Positions 12,164-13,451 of a stretch of DNA of 13,451 bases are shown one piece after another. The DNA is from Bilophila wadsworthia ATCC 49260 (lineage in GTDB: Bacteria; Desulfobacterota; Desulfovibrionia; Desulfovibrionales; Desulfovibrionaceae): NCBI RefSeq assembly GCF_000701705.1, contig NZ_JNJP01000093.1, forward strand, positions 1 to 13,451. Reading direction: 5' to 3'. The number at the start of each line of letters is the position of its first letter. Position 1 is the first letter of the stretch. The position numbers and the translations under genes were made by a program. The notes below the pieces were generated by a model. The model had not been told where the DNA came from. It made no database searches and saw only the letters and a program-made list of their open reading frames with translations.

Positions 12164-13393
12164 ATGGACAACATGCTTTATCACATCAATGCACAGCGTC
12201 TGCGCCCCGGCTCAGGCGCTTCCCTGGATATACTGAATGCCGCCGAGGCCCGGCGCGCCCGGCGTTTCCATGCCGGTTTCGTGCAGTACGCGCCCACGCC
12301 TCTCGTCCCCCTGCCGTATCTGGCCTCCACGCTCGGCCTCGGGAACATCCGGGCCAAGGACGAGTCGAAACGTTTCGGGCTCAATGCCTTCAAAGTGCTT
12401 GGCGCTTCCTATGCGATGGGCCGTTACCTTGCGGAACGGCTCGGAAAATCCATTGACGATCTGACGCCCGCCGATCTCTGTTCCCCCGCCGTGAGCGAGC
12501 GGCTCGGGCCCATTACTTTCATATCCGCCACAGACGGCAACCACGGCAGGGCGGTAGCGTGGACGGCGCAGCAGCTCGGCAAGAAGGCCGTCATCTACAT
12601 GCCCAAGGGGTCCGACCCGGCGCGGCTGGAGAATATCCGCAGCCACGGCGCGGAAGCCAGCATCACGGATCTCAATTACGACGACGCGGTGCGCCTCGCG
12701 TGGAAGATGGCTTGCGAAAACGGCTGGATCATGGTGCAGGACACGGCGTGGGACGGCTATGAGGACATCCCCACATGGATCATCCAAGGCTATGCCGCGC
12801 TTGCCGTGGAGGCGCTGGCCCAGTGGCGCGCCGAAGAGCTTGAGCCTCCGACGCATCTTTTCCTTCAGGCGGGAGTCGGCTCCTTCGCGTCCGGCGTGCT
12901 CGGCTACATGGCGTCGGAACTTGGCGATGCGCTCCCCAAGACGATCATTGTGGAGCCGCACGCCGCCGACTGCATTTACCGTTCCGCCCTTGCAGGGGAT
13001 GGTCAGCCGCATAATGTCACGGGCGATCTTTCCACGCTGATGGCGGGGCTGGCCTGCGGCGAGCCCTGCACCGTGGGGTGGCCCATCCTGCGCGATTACG
13101 CCTCGGCCTATGTTTCCTGCCCCGACTACGTGGCGGCCAACGGGATGCGCCTCTACGCCGCAGCGCGCGGCGGCGACGCCCCCATCGTCTCCGGCGAATC
13201 CGGCGCGGCACCGCTCGGCGCGCTCGATCACATCATGCGCAATCCCGCCCTCGCGCCGCTCCGTGAATCCCTCGGGCTCGGCCCCGATTCACGCGTCATG
13301 CTCATCAGCACCGAAGGCGACACCTCGCCCCGCGTCTGGCGTGACGTCTGCTGGTACGGCAGGCACGGTGACGAGTTGCGTGTGGGCGAGTAG
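12164..13393 (+). CDS. dpaL: Diaminopropionate ammonia-lyase
   Basis: PLP enzyme of fold type II that splits 2,3-diaminopropionate (both isomers in the E. coli enzyme YgeX) into pyruvate and two ammonia. The 409-residue product is near the family length of about 400. Lys77 in FGLNAFK is the Schiff-base lysine. Asp124 in SATDGNHG and Asp193 in VQDTAWDGY correspond to the two catalytic aspartates, and AGVGSFASG (236-244) is the phosphate-binding loop. Start at 12164 because AGGAGG (12152-12157) sits 6 bases ahead; the frame is open upstream to 12044 but that would cover the promoter. Cytosolic. The product ammonia fits control by sigma-54, common for nitrogen and amino-acid catabolism. It is followed after 12 bases by repeat copy D. 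Confidence 0.95.
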   Translation: MDNMLYHINAQRLRPGSGASLDILNAAEARRARRFHAGFVQYAPTPLVPLPYLASTLGLGNIRAKDESKRFGLNAFKVLGASYAMGRYLAERLGKSIDDLTPADLCSPAVSERLGPITFISATDGNHGRAVAWTAQQLGKKAVIYMPKGSDPARLENIRSHGAEASITDLNYDDAVRLAWKMACENGWIMVQDTAWDGYEDIPTWIIQGYAALAVEALAQWRAEELEPPTHLFLQAGVGSFASGVLGYMASELGDALPKTIIVEPHAADCIYRSALAGDGQPHNVTGDLSTLMAGLACGEPCTVGWPILRDYASAYVSCPDYVAANGMRLYAAARGGDAPIVSGESGAAPLGALDHIMRNPALAPLRESLGLGPDSRVMLISTEGDTSPRVWRDVCWYGRHGDELRVGE

Positions 13394-13403
13394 GGATATG
13401 AGA

Positions 13404-13451
13404 TTGGGGAGGGGGAGGAGAACCTTTCTGAAGAAAGGTTCTCCTCCCCCT
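13404..13451 (+). repeat. Dispersed 3'-end module, copy D (cut by window end)
   Basis: TTGGGGAGGGGGAGGAG starts 10 bases after the dpaL stop. Within the window, 13410-13428 pairs perfectly with 13433-13451 (19 bp) around a TGAA loop; the rest of the right arm is outside. The stem differs from copy C at compensating bases (AACC/GGTT for AAAC/GTTT), so pairing is kept. Confidence 0.85.

Noticed and set aside
12212..13231. 339-codon antisense frame opposite dpaL
   Set aside because: Shadow frame of a clearly identified PLP enzyme gene.

Overview
The window looks like the chromosome of a GC-rich, Gram-negative anaerobe of the Desulfovibrio/Bilophila type. This is an inference from gene content, base composition and codon use; no marker gene fixes the genus. 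The right-hand 11.4 kb (about 2000-13451) is ordinary GC-rich chromosome. The left 1.9 kb is AT-richer and built from mobile-element remains.

Left, accessory part (1-1923): the 3' end of an IS5-family transposase gene (3-323), an AT-rich gap, then a complete-looking IS200/IS605-type element (about 551-1220). That element has a hairpin at each end and a transposase gene broken by two single-base frameshifts. Just past it lies a 33-base piece of a tRNA-Arg-like sequence (1242-1274, 28 of 33 identical to the intact gene). The intact tRNA-Arg(CCG) is at 1924-2000 on the minus strand, with its own promoter and terminator. The stretch between piece and tRNA holds no convincing gene and may be what is left of an element once integrated at this tRNA.

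Centre-left (2181-5347, plus strand): a UPF0173 metallo-beta-lactamase-fold hydrolase, a 67-residue unknown protein, and lptF-lptG, which encode the inner-membrane permease pair of the LPS export machine. They are tightly spaced and lptF/lptG overlap by 4 bases.

Centre (5782-8529, minus strand): a telescoped molybdenum-cofactor operon in the order moaD/thiS-like, fdhD, mobA, moaA. Each junction is a 4-base start/stop overlap (ATGA, ATGA, GTGA). The MoaD-like protein lacks the C-terminal Gly-Gly and the FdhD protein lacks the CxxC loop, so both sulfur-handling members are atypical. MoaA (first step of molybdopterin synthesis) and MobA (guanylyl transfer) keep their key residues.

Right: an RsmF/NOL1-type rRNA cytosine-5 methyltransferase (8767-10044, minus). 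Diverging from it is an exported protein with a TolB-like N-terminus and FG-GAP-type calcium-loop motifs (10188-11837). Last is dpaL, diaminopropionate ammonia-lyase (12164-13393), behind a well-spaced sigma-54 type -24/-12 promoter.

A feature that crosses gene boundaries is a roughly 100-bp repeat: a long perfect or near-perfect hairpin plus a conserved shoulder. Copies lie at 5372-5477 (inverted), 5669-5763 and 8642-8743, and the start of one is cut off at 13404-13451. Each sits 9-24 bases after the stop codon of lptG, moaA, the methyltransferase gene or dpaL. In the three complete copies the hairpin is always nearest the stop codon and the shoulder follows it, which looks like a dispersed 3'-UTR/terminator module.
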